In this document: positions 11,346-25,799 of the stretch, in pieces
Position numbering within the stretch: position 1 is the stretch's first letter
Layout: each line of letters opens with the position of its first letter
From: Rhynochetos jubatus
Taxonomy: Eukaryota > Chordata > Aves > Eurypygiformes > Rhynochetidae
Reading direction: 5' to 3'
Length of the DNA stretch: 64,000 nucleotides
Assembly: GCA_027574665.1 (NCBI GenBank)
Contig: CM050668.1
Location: 5,090,001 to 5,154,000, forward strand
The notes under the pieces: generated by a model
The model's database searches: none
What the model was told of the DNA's origin: nothing
What the model saw: only the letters and a program-made list of their open reading frames with translations
Position numbers and translations under genes: made by a program

Positions 11346-14300
11346 ATGAATGCAATGGGACGTACGTACACACTCAGACGGAGATGGTACAAATAGTTTT
11401 CACTGTAGACCTTTGCAGCTGTGAAACGCTGTATTCTAGAGGGCTTGATGGAAAACCTGAAGTTGGCGGGTGGGGAGACCAACGGAAAGCCTTAACAGCT
11501 CTGGTGCTGGCTCTTGGATTTCTCTTCGCATCGCTCCACCAAGAAACGCATGGTTAGAGTGATCACAAGTTTAAGAGCCAACTGTTGTTATTTTGGTGAA
11601 TTTCTATTGGAGAAGGCAGCTGGGCCGATTACAGAATTTTACATTTTAGCTGCGGACAGCACTGGACGCTCACTTCTCCTGAGTGCTTAGGCCAGATGGG
11701 GGCTGTTGTACTCCTCCAGGAGCGTGTCGTGTATGCAGTTTGCAAATTGTATTTCTCCTTGTAAAGATCAGTGCCTGCGCGGGGTGGTAGATTTAGGTTT
11801 TAGCTCACCCTCTTGCACGCTGGAGAGCTCTGCTCTTAGTTAGCTGTGTTAAAGCAGCAGCACTTTTTACTTCCTCCATCTCTAAGTTGTTGGCTGATTT
11901 TATATTGTGGCAGTTCCCATCAGAGCACAGAGAAATTCAGGGGGGTGTTTTCGGAAGTCTGCATCGGGAATTAAGTGCACAACTCCCATCACCTGTAATG
12001 AGGGTTGCATTTCTGATTGCTCATACATCCTCCTAAGTTATATCCCAAATAGCCAGTGATTCCTCATCTTAAATGCAGTATGATTTTTTTTTTATTTTAC
12101 AACCCAATTTCCCAAGTATTGGTAGAAATAAATAAATAAGCAGGACAACTTTGTCCTTGATATATGTAATAGTAACTTGTGAGAACAAAGAATGACTTGC
12201 GTGAGTCTCTTTGCCAATGGAAATTTACACTTTAAAATTGCTCCGAGTGGATTGCAGTGCTCTTAAAACCTTTTCACTTTAGTTTCAAGCTTGCAGTGCA
12301 CTGACTGAAAAGTGAATGTGTGCTTTCAGCACTGTTCTTTAATGAAGGCAATGTCTGAGGATCAAGTAAGAATCATAAATCCAAATGTGGCTACAGTGAA
12401 GGCAGGCTCTCCCATTAGATCTTGCCTGTTGGAGACAGCTCACTGTTACCTTGGTATGGCTCATACACACTCCTCTTCCATAGTTTCGCTTCGCTAATGT
12501 AAAAGTGAAGTTCATGTTGGTATAAATTCAACCTCACAAATTACAGGAGTAGAATTTGTTGGTAGAAATCCCCTGCTACTTAAATGAAGCATGAATACGC
12601 TACAAGATTGTGCTGCTGAATCTCTGAGCCGGTGATTCCAGTCTCCCTAATCTAGGCAGGGTTTTAGAAACCTAAAAAAACTGAACTAATCATGATTGAC
12701 TACATAAACGCAAAACATTAAACTGTGAATTGTGGTATTTGATTAGAGATGTAATTACTGTATCTTGTCTTGGAGACAAATCAAAATAGCAAGAATATTA
12801 GCCTGTTGTGTTGAGCTACATGTTATTGTTCAGTACACAGGTTTGGTCTCTGTTTATTGTTACGGCTAAATTTTGAAAGATTGTGAGATGAATGCTCCTG
12901 GTAGCTCAGGAACAAATTGTGTTAAGCATATAGGCTTTTGTCCTTTTCAAATCCACTGGAGATGCCTCGACTTACTCTCCCCTGAGACAGCTCAACCAGC
13001 AGCGTTGCTGGGGGCAGGACACCCACCCCACGAGCCATGTAGCTTTGCAGTAGCGTGAGTGTTACCTGGTATGCGGTATTTAATGTCCCGCGAGGAGGTG
13101 GACACACAGCACGTGTACTTTGGGATGTGAGCAGGGAGGAGGAAGGAGGAACAGGGAGTGATCTGCTCGCAAGAGGTTCCCTGCTTCTACTACAGACTTC
13201 AGTTTTCAGCCCCAGACTAGGATTTTGGGTTTATAAAAAAAACAACAGGAGTAAGCGAATGAAAGAGAGGTAAGTGGAGAAGTAGTGAAAATAGATGTTT
13301 TCTGGAGTCCCTTCTGCTGGAGAGGAAGGGACTTCTTCCACCCCTACTGCTATTGCCCCTTCCTTTTCTTGATCACTGACAGAACTACGTAGGTGCTTTC
13401 TGCGTGTCCAAGTGACAATAGCTGACGATTCCCGCTCAGAAGGGAAGCGGGTTTTGCAGATCCCGTGTGGGACATCCGTGCTCCATGCGGCTCCGGGCAC
13501 TAGGGAGGGCCACAAGGGAGAGGCAGCTCCCTGGCCAGCAAAGGTGTGTAAGTAGCTTTGCATGGGTAGCGCTGTGTTCCTGCCTACCTGAGGGCTGGCT
13601 GCCCACCTCCTGCCTTGCTCAGCACCTTCGGTAGCCTGATCCCACAGTGAGCACTGGTGTTCCTCTTTTTTGCTGGCAAAGTGTGCTGCCGGGCTGGTTC
13701 GGCGGAGCAGCTCGCTGCAGGCGCCGGCCGGGCAGGGGAGCAGCCAGGAGAGCAAAGCCAAGGGCAGGAGGCGGGCAACGGTGCCAGCTTAGGTTGACTT
13801 CAACTGTCCTTGAACTGTACCCTCGGTCAGCCTGACGTGACTTGGAGGGAGGTTAACTTCGGCCCACGTATTTCAATATCCTCCCAAGCACGCTTTATGG
13901 GCCATCTGCTTGGAAACCTGTGGCTAGTTGACTTTTTATAATAAATCCACAGGTTGCTTCAGCCAATTTTTCCGTTCAGTTTGAGCAATGGATATTGATA
14001 CTCCCCTCCTCACCCCCCACTTTCCCTTTGTATAATACAAATTTATAAATAAACCCCTCCGAACCAGAACATCTTGGATTCAGTAGATATTTATCTCCTT
14101 CATTCAGATGAAAACTATTTCAGTTATCAAATATGCAGTTTCCATTAGTAGTTGGAAATAACTTTTTTATATAGATCTGGGTGCTTTTAAGTAAGTGGAT
14201 TTTTTATGATGACAGTTAAAATAAAAGCACTATGAAATGGAATTTAGCATACTATGAAGTTTAAAATGCATTCCTATTAATTCATCACTGTAGTGTAATT

Positions 14301-16456
14301 TTATTACGGTACTTCTTCCTTATTTGGGATTTTAATGGAAATTTGAGTGCAGGTTTTTTCTTTAAATGAACAATGTTGTGTCTGATTCGAAGCTGATGGT
14401 ATTGTTCCTTTGATTTTTGTGGGTAACTTTTCTAGCTTTGCTGGAAGATTTACGGTCTGGAGGGTGTAAGTAAGCTATTGTCAGCAAGACAGAAGTCATT
14501 AATTGAAGAGCTGTAAAATTCCTGTCGTTCCTATCTTAAATCTCTCCTCTTTTTTTTTTTTTATTTCTTCTTCTCCTTTTCTTACCATTAACCTGAGGAT
14601 GCATCTTATTAATGGTTTGCTCACCATATGCCAGGCTAAATACAGGGCAGAATCAGAAAGGCTAAAGAGCATTATCATTGAATCATAAATTGATTATGTA
14701 TCATTTGCAAGCTGGTAAGGCACTCCTTCAAGCAACCATCTAAATAAACTGTGTTGTGAGTAGGTCATTGTGCATTACCATGTTTACATCTGTGGCTGGA
14801 TATTTGCACATGAAATCTTTTTTAAAAAAAAGAAGTTATGTTCTTGGGCTATGTTAATTTACAGAACTAAAGTTGTGGTATGGAAATCTGATGTTGGAAT
14901 CCAAATTTGTGAAGTCATCAAATAGATATTTTAAGGCTGGGAAAGGATTTCCTGAGGTCATTAGCATTCTTTTCATGTGGCATAACGGCACTGTCCAACA
15001 GTAATGCAGTAATCCCTCATTTGGAGAACCCTTTAAGGCACATACTCCAAAACAACACACTGGACTTGATTTCTTTGAAAACCGTTTCTCATCCTTTTCT
15101 CACGAAGATACTTTTTGAGGGTATTGCCATTCGGATGAGACCACTCTGGCTCCCCACTTAGCTGAACTGCTCTTTAAACTATTAATTTGGTCAGAAGAGT
15201 AATTTAATAATTTTCCACATGCAGACAACAGAAGCTGAAAATCAGTTTGGTGTGCTGGAACTACTAATCCTGCCCTTGAAGGAATACTCTAATAATTAAT
15301 GTGTGTGCCTAAACAACTTCAGACCCACTTTCCTTCTGCATTTTGAAGGAGTATTCCTGAGCTGATACTCATCTCTTTTTTTTTTTTTTTACCCCCCTTT
15401 AATTTCCTTATGTTAAATTTACAAACCTAATTAATACCATTTCTTTCCTGTAGGTTCACTCCATGATGGCTCAATTAGAGTAGCAGTAGAACTGTGGTTC
15501 AATATTCAGGCCAGCTTCATAATTGAAAACACATTTTCTTCTCAAAAGCTGCAGCTGGTTTGGTTCTGCTCATGCAGAAAAGGATATAACCTTGCATAAC
15601 ATAGGAAATGAACGGTTGAGAGAGAAGCCAAATTCAATTTCAGTCAGATATTTTGAGGATAAGTCCATGATCTATGGAAGCAAGGGAATGAAAAGTGTGT
15701 GTATGTGGAAAGCAGCGTGTTCAGCACTCTATTAATCACGGCTAGCCTGGGTGCTGTTGTGTGCTGTTGCGTTAGCACTGATTCTAGTACAGAGGCTGGA
15801 GAGCAGCCAAGCACTCCAGAAGTTAACCTCTTAAAGACCCTGAGCTGCTTTCCGTTGAATAAATGTAATTTTGTGGTCAGAAATAAATGCTTGTGATGTA
15901 GCAGGAGCTTTGAAAACAACAGCGTGGCAAAGCTATTACAAATTGCTCTGTGTTGGGGAAGTCAACAGCATACATCAAAATTCCGAGCTCGCCGCGCGCT
16001 GATTTAGGCCCGGAGCTTTCCTGCTTTTCAATGAAAGTCCCCTTAAACCACTCCGTCTAACAAAATAGAGTAAATCTAATCATTTGGGCGAGCGATTGTT
16101 TTGTTTTAACGTCCACTCCACGGGGCGTGGGCGGTGGGTAATTTCCTTTGTGTAGCGGGAGCACGGGGCCGGTTCTGTGCTGCGTCTCCGTGCCGTGTCC
16201 CGACGCCAGTGGGGAGGGGAGCGAGGCGCACGGCGTGCTTTTGGGGTAACAGCAGCTCGGCGGCGCTTCGTTCCTTTGTTTACGCAAGTGTGTAAATGAT
16301 TATTTATTTATTTTTGGCTGGCTTGATTGCCGTTTAAACAACATCTTTCCTGAGGAAGGTGATTTAAATATACTTCAGCGTCTGGGAGGCAGGCGCGCTC
16401 TCCCTGATGAGCTCGTAGGATGTCTGCTGCTGGCTCTGGGCTGCGGGGTGCTGGCT

Positions 16457-16730
16457 CACAGAAACGTAGAATCTCTTAGGTTGGACCTTTAAGATCAAGT
16501 CCAACCGTTAGCCTAACACTGCTCATATCACCACTAAACCATGTCCCTAAGCACCTCATCCACCTCATCTAAAATCCCTCCAGGGAGGATGACAACCACC
16601 TCCCTGGGCAGCCCGTTCCAATGCCTGACAACCCTTTCGGTGAAGAAAAGTTCCCTGGTTCCCAATCTAAACCTCCCATGGCACAATTTGAGGCTGTTTC
16701 CTCTTGTCCTATCAAGGAAACATCCGAAAG
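16457..16730 (-). mobile_element. CR1 LINE 3' fragment, minus strand, older subfamily
   Basis: Read on the plus strand, it starts with a degenerate terminal repeat (cacagaaacgtagaatctct). It then shows ttaggttggacctttaagat, ccaacc, taacactgc, the block cctccctgggcagcccgttc, caatgcctgacaaccc and ttcctcttgtcctatca. This is the reverse complement of a CR1 3' untranslated end of a subfamily different from the two copies at 25.8 and 53.7 kb. It is truncated at its 5' end, as usual for CR1. Divergence from the common pattern suggests an old insertion. The boundary near 16730 is approximate. Confidence 0.88.
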
Positions 16731-18830
16731 CATCCCCAAGAGGAGGGATGCTTAACTCCGGACCGATGGCCAGAACTGTAGAAACTCAGAGTCAGAGCCT
16801 CTCCTATGTGCACCTCTTTCTCCTTCCCATATTGATACCTTCCCGGGACAAACCTGAGCTTCTGGGACAACAGGCAAGGTCCCAAACCGACCGTGTACCA
16901 CCAGAAGCGAGCAGTAGGCACCATGCACCTTCCCCGAAGCTCTTACAGGTTCCCATCCAGTGTGCAGGCAAGTTGTCCTGAGACAGCAGTTACTACTAGG
17001 GTAACTTTGGGGAGGATCAGCCCAAATCCTCTTATTTTTATATAATTGACAAAGTGCTGAAATTTCTGTTGGCAGCTGGTGGGCTGTCTATATTAAGGCT
17101 CGCTATGCCGCTGCCACGCGTTTGGGTGAAATGCTAACAGTGGTGGGAAACTATTTATGCAAAATTCAGACAGGCAGCACTGTTTCAGTTCGCAGTGTCA
17201 CGAGTATCTGCTCATACTTTTAAAAAAAGGAAGCTTGAAGTGTGCTGGAAGGAATGGGGATGGGAGGGCTGTGCCGGGCGCGGTATTCAGCCGAGTGTCG
17301 TTATAATCCAGTCCCTGTTTCTCCAAATACAGAATTATTTCTGTATTTATTACAAAATCACTATGAGGCTCTATACAAGCCGCTGTCTGGTGTTGTTTTG
17401 CTGTAACAGAGAAGCAAGAGGGCAAGCTCGGTATAAAATATCAGCAAAAGGTTACACTTTGGTATTTATGTGCAGGTGGATTTTGCACAAAGGCAGTTAA
17501 TGAGCTCATTCTTGCAAGGATTCCTCTGCCCTAATTTTTTAAAATGCATAAACAAAAATTTGGATCATCCATAAGGGAGAAAAGCGATTGTGGGTTCTAG
17601 GTCAGTGTTGACAGAGGCAGGAGGGGAGGCAGATAGGCAGATGACAGCGCCCACTCACTTCCCGTGTACCTCCTTCTCCTGCTGGGAGGCTGGAGGTGAT
17701 GTGGGACAGCACAGGCTGCTCTGCCCTGGCAGGAGCACCGCTTGCTCACCTTCCTCCCCTGCCCCGCTCTGCCACACCAAGCGTGGCAGGAAATGTTCTC
17801 CATCCCGCCTTGTGCTCTTCCAGAACCTCGAGGATCAAAAGTGGCAAGCTCTGACATCTCCCTGCCTAGTGCATAGTGAATAATTTGCTGATCTATTCTC
17901 TAGAAAGACGTTCTGTCCGTTTTGGGGGAAGTACACGTCCCATCTGGAGGTCATCTTTTCCTTCAGCCACGTGTTTTACCTTTTTTGCGTTACGAAAGTT
18001 TGGGGCTGGCCTATGCCGACCGAGGAGAGAGACTGGGATGCAACGTACAGAATTACAAGGGTAAATGATTACTTATGCACGTGAGGTGCCCCAGCTGGAT
18101 TGGGGCACCCCAAATGCGGCTTCACCCTTCGAACGTTCAGGTACAGCGTGACTTGACTGATCAGTAGCACCCACACTGCTGATTACTAATCCGAGTAAAA
18201 CTTTGCAAATCAACTGTTTTTCTGCAGCATTCGTGCTGCTTGGCTGTGGATTCAGAGGCCCCTGGAGTCAGTCTTGCTCCAGTTACTTATCTGTGAGACC
18301 AGGAAACACTGGGAGGGTTTCAATAAAGTGTTAGAGGGGCTAGGATGCTGGCATCGTCCTGGTTGTCCAGGGGTATCCTTTATCCTTCATGGACGGCTCT
18401 AAGCTTCCACGAAGCAAAGTTCTTATTTCCAGGGCCAGACTGGTCTTTATTTGTTTTACTTAGGCATGGACAATACCAAAGTCTCCACTAAAATTCTACT
18501 ACCTCGTTAGATGATAGTGCGTAACGCCAACTAACGTGTATGTTGACGAAGTTAATACGCTTCCGCACTATAAAGCCTGATTGATAGAATAGTTACAGAG
18601 GGGAATTTTCATAACATTTGCCACTTTGACCCTCCTTTTGCCGTCCGTGTTTTGTCGCTCTGGTTTCGTGCCAGCACAGGGCTGCCGCTGGCAAAGTGTC
18701 CTTGCCCCAGCCCTGGGTGCCCACCTCCTCCCTCGTGCTGACTCCAGCAAACGCACAAGATGAGTCAGTTCGGTTTGCTGGCACGATGGACAATAAATTC
18801 TGCCTTTTCTTCCTCGAGCCAGTGAGCTGA

Positions 18831-18851
18831 ATCGCGCTGCAGCAGCGCGAT
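18831..18851. repeat. Perfect GC-rich hairpin, 10-bp arms
   Basis: atcgcgctgc, a single a, then gcagcgcgat. The arms are exact reverse complements with a one-base centre. Confidence 0.9.
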
Positions 18852-20175
18852 GGCTAGATCCGATCCGAGGGAAGCGGCACCGGTGGCCTGGGGCGGGAGG
18901 AGGGAGCAGGGCTGCTCCGTTTGGCACGGATCGGGAGTCGATGAGAGCAGGAGCTCAGAACCGCTGCTCAGGAAGGCAGAGAGGTGTGAGGAGCGCAAGC
19001 CCCAGGCTGCCGCGGGATGCAGGAGAGGCTCGGCAGTGCCAGCAGACCCACCGTCGCAGGGATCTGAAGGCAGGGTGGCAAACAGTAAAAGCGGTTTAAA
19101 CAAAGCTGTCGTTCTGCTGTCAATATCTTGAGGCACATGGGCTGGGCTGTTTTACTGGGAAGGAAGATCAAAGATTGGAAAAGCAACAAGAAGCTGTCCT
19201 GTGAGAACAAGGGAGCTGAGCTTTCCTCAGGGGATGGCAGCGTTGTTTGTCTGGGAAAATCAGGATTTATCTGGGCATGAAAGGAAGAGAAGGTTTCAAG
19301 GGTTCAAGGTTGCAGCTGTTTCACAGTGGAGGGAAGCGGAATTGAAGAGTTGAAGATCTGAGTCCCTCTTACGGCTCTCTTCTTAACTTGAGGTTAAACC
19401 CACAAGTTGGTGAGGCAGGCTCTTCCCGAGCTCTTCCCTGGTAGCATACCTACGCACGGCGCCCCAGCAGCTTTGTTAACAGATTGGTATTGTACCCACT
19501 CCGTGAAGTCCTTGTATTGGCTAAGGAATTTATAGCACAGCTAAAACATACACCATATGCTTTAAGCAGCTGCACAGGAATCATTTCTTTTTAATTTTGC
19601 TTCAAAAATCTTTTAATTGCAGGAGAGAAAAAACAGTATTTTTACTTTTTCTTCTGTCAGCTGCAAAAAAATTAACTGGGCTGATGAGCTATGTAGTTTT
19701 ATTAATTTGTAAAATTGTAATGTTACTTTTTATTGATTAATTTATATATATATGTTGTTATTAAGAACGGGAAATCAAGCCAGCTGTGCACATAGCCCGT
19801 GTTCTTCCAAATCCTCACGCACGGCGTGTGGTGTAGGGCTGTTGCGGTGCACACCTTAGCAACTGAAGTACTGTTTTATATGAAAGAGCAGCTAAGCTCT
19901 GTTGCAGCGGCTTCAAAGAAAGATTGATGCCATTGCATGGCGTTAATAACGCTTGCTGTAAGAGCCATTTGATTCCAAGGCAGCTATTCAGGAATACAGC
20001 ACAGCTTAAAACAGTGGTGTGTTAATGAGTTGTTATCGTGCTTTTCCCTTTGTTTAATGTGTTTCTTACAATTCTCAGTGGCATTTTGGTCTCTCAAAGT
20101 AATTGAAGGCAAATGAAAAAACTTTATGATGTAAAACAGTATGACAAAAGATGTGTAAGGGAGCTGTGCGGATGA

Positions 20176-20188
20176 GGGGGGGGGGGGG
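20176..20188 (+). repeat. Run of 13 G
   Basis: There are thirteen uninterrupted G between gatga and cgtgtc. Length is likely polymorphic or prone to sequencing error. Confidence 0.95.
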
Positions 20189-23100
20189 CGTGTCTTGTTA
20201 AGGCATCTATTTATTAAAAAGCACGTCAGAAAAATAATTTCTGGCTTAAGTCATTTCGTTTCCCTGGATGAGTTAGTGCCAGGTTGGGTGCAGGACAGTG
20301 GAAGACGTTATCTTTCAGAATGTTGAGGTGGCTCGTGAGAGTGAGAATTGCAGCTGAAGAACGATGAGGTAGGTAGCAGAGTCAGGACTAGAGAGTTCAT
20401 ATTTAGCATGGTTGTGTTTGAGTCACTTGATGTGCAGTTAACGGCGCTGCGGGTAAATCACCAGTGCCTCGGTAATGCCATACAAACACAGGAAGCCATG
20501 TGATCCCTTCGTGGAGGCGTCCTCTTTGGGATGCCGGGTTGCCTAAAACCAAAAGAATCACACAGCTGTGCTGGATGATCCAAGTCGTCCTGTCAGGAGC
20601 AACACATCGAGGCCGTGTGCCAGCCCCGTGGTCTGCAAACGTGTTAATGTGCTGATACCTCTGAGTTCGGAGCGCTTAAGTGTTGATGCAGAATGCGCCG
20701 GCATCCGGCAGTCCCAGCTTCTCTGCAAAGAGCTGTATCTCCCTGTTCCATCTTTACGCTCAGAAATACAGTTGTGCAGCCTCCTCTCTGACTGCAGCGG
20801 GGGAGCCGACACCGCGTACAGTGAGCATCCCACTGCTGCAAACCCCAGTACGGAATCCCGGTGATTTGTGGGGCAGGAGACATCAGACTTCAACTAACGC
20901 TGAAATTTCTTAGTGCATAAAGAGTGACAGAGTCCCAAATAAAGCCACAGAGTTGTCTTCTGTGGTTTGGAACTTGACTGGCCTCAGCAGAAAAGGAAAG
21001 GGAACGTTCAGCTAAAACTACACTCAGCATCTTCCTGGACGTTAGTGGCCAGATTTAGGGTGCTCACCTAAGTGGGGAGGCAAACCCGCTGATTTCGCTG
21101 ATGATATTTTGACTTTAGGCAGCTACAGTAGGCATTAGACTGCAGGCAAGCATTCCTAGCACAGGCTGTCCGTGCTGCTGGAACAGCATGCCAGCAGCAT
21201 CGGCCAACCAGCTGTCCTTCTGGAGGGGAGAATGGGAGCAGACCAGGGAGGTCTTCACGGGCAAGCTGGAGAGAGATTGTTACGGAGGGGAAGGGGTACT
21301 CAGCCTCCGGGATGCGCTTGGTACCCTGCGCCACAACTCCTGAAAGCACTTGACCTGGCAAAACAAGGTGGCTGAAGGGAGGATTGCCGTCACGCCGGTG
21401 TCTCGCTGCGGCTCCCTCCGCACAGCTCCGGTGATCCTTCGCAGATGAAGGGCGTGCTGAGGAGGGAGGATTCCGAGTGTCTCATTGCTGCTATCTCGGT
21501 ACAGCGCCAGTGGTATTATCAAGACAAATAGTATGCCAAAACTTAAAAGTGAACATATGTTTATGGGGGTGGTGGGGAATACAGAGGTCAGTGTTGTTTC
21601 TTTCTAGTCAGAGAAGACATAATGGGGCCTGCTTTAGATAAATTAAGATTTGGAGCTAAGCTTATGTCAAGACTACAGCAGTGTAATTATAAGTTGACTT
21701 CTTTCAGGGTCCCTGAAGTTTTTAGAGTCAAATAAAAATGTTCAGCAAGAGTTTTATAACGCAGTTCGACTGTTTTAATGGGAGCTGATTGCAGCTCATC
21801 CATGTTGGCTCCCGAACCGATTGTACCGTGATTTGAAAACTTTCCCTGAACTTCCACATACTTACTTCCATGTCACTTCAGTGCTCTGTTTCCTCTGTTT
21901 CTGGACTTCATTTGTATTTTTCTATTTTTGATGTCTTTTTCATCCCATATTTCCTTAATTCCTTACACAGCTGGAAGCTGGCATACTTAATTATTTTTTC
22001 ATTCCCGTTGAAGTCGTTATGGTGCTTTTTCTAAATTTTATTTTAAGGTATAAAATAGTTGCGGTGCTCATTTTTAGCAGAACTTTAAACCAGAGAGATT
22101 GATTCATTTTTTTTTAAACAACTAAACCATAAAATAATCTTTCTGCCGGGTAGGATTGTTTGGAATGCTGGTTCTGAATTTTGGGGTGGAAAAAAAAAGG
22201 TGTGAAAGTTCCTGTGATTTACAAACCCCTTCCGTCAGAAAGTCTCTGATCCCCTTTGAAGATTCTGTTTCAATTCTGGTTTATATTTCAGTCACTATAT
22301 AATGGGCAAGGAGTGAATCAACCATACCTTTTGTAATACTTACGTAAGGAGAATATAAGTACAAATGCCCTTTATTAAAAATGTGGAAAAACTGCAGTAG
22401 GAAAACAAATCCATCCTCTTATTTCACAGAAACGCAAGCATTAAAAATGCTTTGGTTTTCGCAAAAGAGGCAAATGAATTTTTCCAAATACAGTACAGAA
22501 TCAGTTCTGTAATGCTAATTGGATTTAATAATAGTAATTTAAATTTGGCTGTACTGTGCTGAACAGCAGCGAGAGAAAATGGTATGTGGGAACGTTGAAG
22601 TCCAGAAGCCTAACATATGGTGTGCTTTGGCCTTCAAAGTCTGCCTTTATGTACCCATGAAATATCTCAACTGCAAAAGTCTTTCTGATAGCTGCCCCCT
22701 CCTTTCTCGCCCGTTCACAAGCGGTGTCTGATACTCCCAAGCATTGATTTACACTACCCGCTGCCTCTCTGCCTTTGGCAGTTTGTTCCGTATTTGGATT
22801 TCAAATACTCTTTATGTGAAAATGTTCTAACCGCATTACTTACGTTCTCATTCCATAATGAGCATCGGTCCATCTGTGATTGCCTGAATTCAAATTAATA
22901 AATGGGTTATTCACAACCATCAATCCTTGCTCTCCAGTACGTCATATGCCCTGTGAGACTCCAGTGCCTTTCCACAGCCTGTACTGGAAGGCTCTAAAAG
23001 ACAGGTATGGCCAGCACCTCTTGAGAATTCATGTCTCCTCTCCACGCCCTCCATCATTTGCCCTCTGCTGCTTGTTCATCATCTTTCCAATACCTGGGTT

Positions 23101-23593
23101 TTTTTAATTGGTAGCATACGTTGCAAATAGACCAGGTTTCAGTTACGCTACACCTCCACCAACCTACATAAATTAATCCAGATTTTGAGAGAGGATGTAA
23201 GCAAAGTAGGAATTTGGGCCGTTTCTCTAACTACAGCCTTGTGTTGTCGTACAGTAACTCGTCTCTGCACAGCCTCTCGCCACGGCTCAAGGTTTCCTTG
23301 CTGCTGCCGAGCGCTGTGCAGATGCTTTCAGTGCCCTTATTTTCCTCCTTGACCCCTCCCCTCGATTCTTTTGTTGGTTTCTACGTTGTGCTTCCGTGTA
23401 ATTTCTACAATTGTCCTTGTCCTTTGGTTTTCTGGCCTTAATCCTCTCCGTAATGATCTCTACAAGTCACTTACCAGCCATAAGACTAATCTACACCAGT
23501 CACGTGGCGTTCCCGCGCGCTGCTCCCGTGCACTTTGCGGCTGACTCCCTCCATTATTTTAATCATCCACAATGTAGGATTTATTTTTTTTCT

Positions 23594-23613
23594 CCCCCCC
23601 CCCCAAAAAAAAA
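23594..23613 (+). repeat. C11-A9 homopolymer pair
   Basis: Eleven C are followed directly by nine A, after a T-rich stretch. Confidence 0.95.
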
Positions 23614-24971
23614 TCCTTCCCTTTGCAAAGTCCTTTTCGTACAAAGTAAACACAAGTGGCACCAAATGTGACCCCGCAGCACCCTCCTGCTTATCTCCCC
23701 TCCTCCCTGCGCCGCTTCCTTCCCTGGCACCCTCTGCTTCCTCTGCCCGAGCGCTCTGCAAACCGCGGCAGCCCGGCGGGTTTGTAGCACGCTTTCTAAT
23801 TCTGCACATCTCCCTCCCCTATAACGAAGTATCAGATATTTCCCTGAAATACAGTCCATTGTTTCTGCCTTATCTACCGAATCAATAACGTAGTGAAAGA
23901 ATTCAAGGACGTTTTTCAGACAGGACCTTCCTTTTTGTTGATGTACACACCTTTAAATGGTTTCATAACATTAACTGCTTTCAAATCCATAGAAGAATTG
24001 ATATCAGGCCTTTGTATCCGTAGTTGTTCAGATCCTTCCTTGCTTTTTATTAAAACAGGGGAACGATAATCTCCGTACTTTTAGTTTCCTGGTTTCGGTA
24101 AGCTGCTGCAGAACCGCGTCAGGCTTTCCTGTTTCCCCTTCTGTCTCTTTGTGCCTTGGCGTATTAATTCCGTGGACCTCGTCTTGGGTTTGGTTTTGTC
24201 AGTGTTTAGTAGCTGTAAATCCTCTGCTTTCTAGTTACATTAGGAAATGTTTACCAGAAAAAGTCGTGGAATAAGTATTTTATTCTCAGCGCCCTAACGC
24301 TGCGTTTCCTTCTGAAATGAAGTCGTAGGTGAACATACAGATTTGGGGGGACTAAGGGATTGTGTGAAGTAGTACCTTCCCTCACCTGGGCAGACAGCTT
24401 CTTAGATGAGTGTTGTGTGTATGACGAAATACAGAGAAGCCGGTCAGAGGAACATGGCTTCAGCTCCCGAGTGCGAGACGGTGTCGCCTCTGCGGGTCTG
24501 TGCCTGAGTTTTATTAGAGAACTTACTTGGGTGTAGCAGATTCACAGTTGTTTAGTTAAGTATCACTGGGTACCCAACAAAAACATCTTTTCATCCTCTC
24601 ATAGGCTTAGGGGAAAGAATAGAAAAATCTATTTCCCACAATAAAGGCCGAGCCTGACGTCAGAAGCGCACGCGGTTCCCGTTTGTTGTGTTAGATCTTG
24701 GTAAGTGGTAAAGGAAAACAGTTGTTGAGGCGAGAACCTGTCTGGCCAATACCATGCTTTTTATAGAGATTTAAAGTGAAGACTCACAATAGACAGCAGT
24801 GTTCATAAAAACATTGATGCTTGCTGTCGTGCTGAACCAGGACTTTAAATTATCCTCAGTACAAACGTGCCAGCAATATTCTTACAAGGCTGCTTCTATA
24901 GGAGCTTTACACAGGAGACTCGAGTTCCCTTTTATGCATTAACCAGTTTCATATGAAATACATTCATTTAG

Positions 24972-25145
<174 letters not shown>

Positions 25146-25799
25146 TGAAAAGCTGATGGCTTGTGTCCGTGGGAATGCTTCTGGGCATTTTTTCTACCTC
25201 TGATAAGGTAATTATCAGCAATGGCTTTACTCTGAAACTGATACGCTCCAGTATTATCCATGATGGAAAGAACTGTAACTAAGGCACATTTCATGACTTC
25301 CCTTAAAACTGTTCATTGCTTTTACATTTTAATGTTTGTATGAATCATTTGATATTATTGCGATATTGTGTGATTCTCAATAACTCGTTTATTAGAGGGT
25401 TTAGACATTTTTAACAAAAAAGTTAACCTCTTGAAGCTTCATCAAGAAGCAGCAAAATTTGTAATTTGAAGGACAGAAATTTTTTTCATACCTTCCAAAA
25501 AAAAAAGAAAGCCTTACTGAAAAGTAAATCCCTACCAAATTTCAATTCTGTTCAGTGTAAGCGTGATCATAAATTTTATTCAAAGGCCTTTAATGTGTGA
25601 GTTTTCACCTTTCTGATTGGCATCAGAAGTTTCCAGTTTACTTTTTACATGTTGGGAGTTGAACAGATTTTTCTTTTTCCTGTACCCAAGAAAGGGAGGT
25701 AGGAGTCCGTCTCCACTTCCAAATCTTGGCCTGACTGAGCTGTTGGCATGACAGTATGTGTCTGATTTTATACTTTCCTAAAACATTGACATTATAGGT

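Noticed and set aside
13231..13761. Minus-strand open frame of 176 codons
   Set aside because: No recognisable domain and no conserved motif; it lies in locally GC-rich intron.
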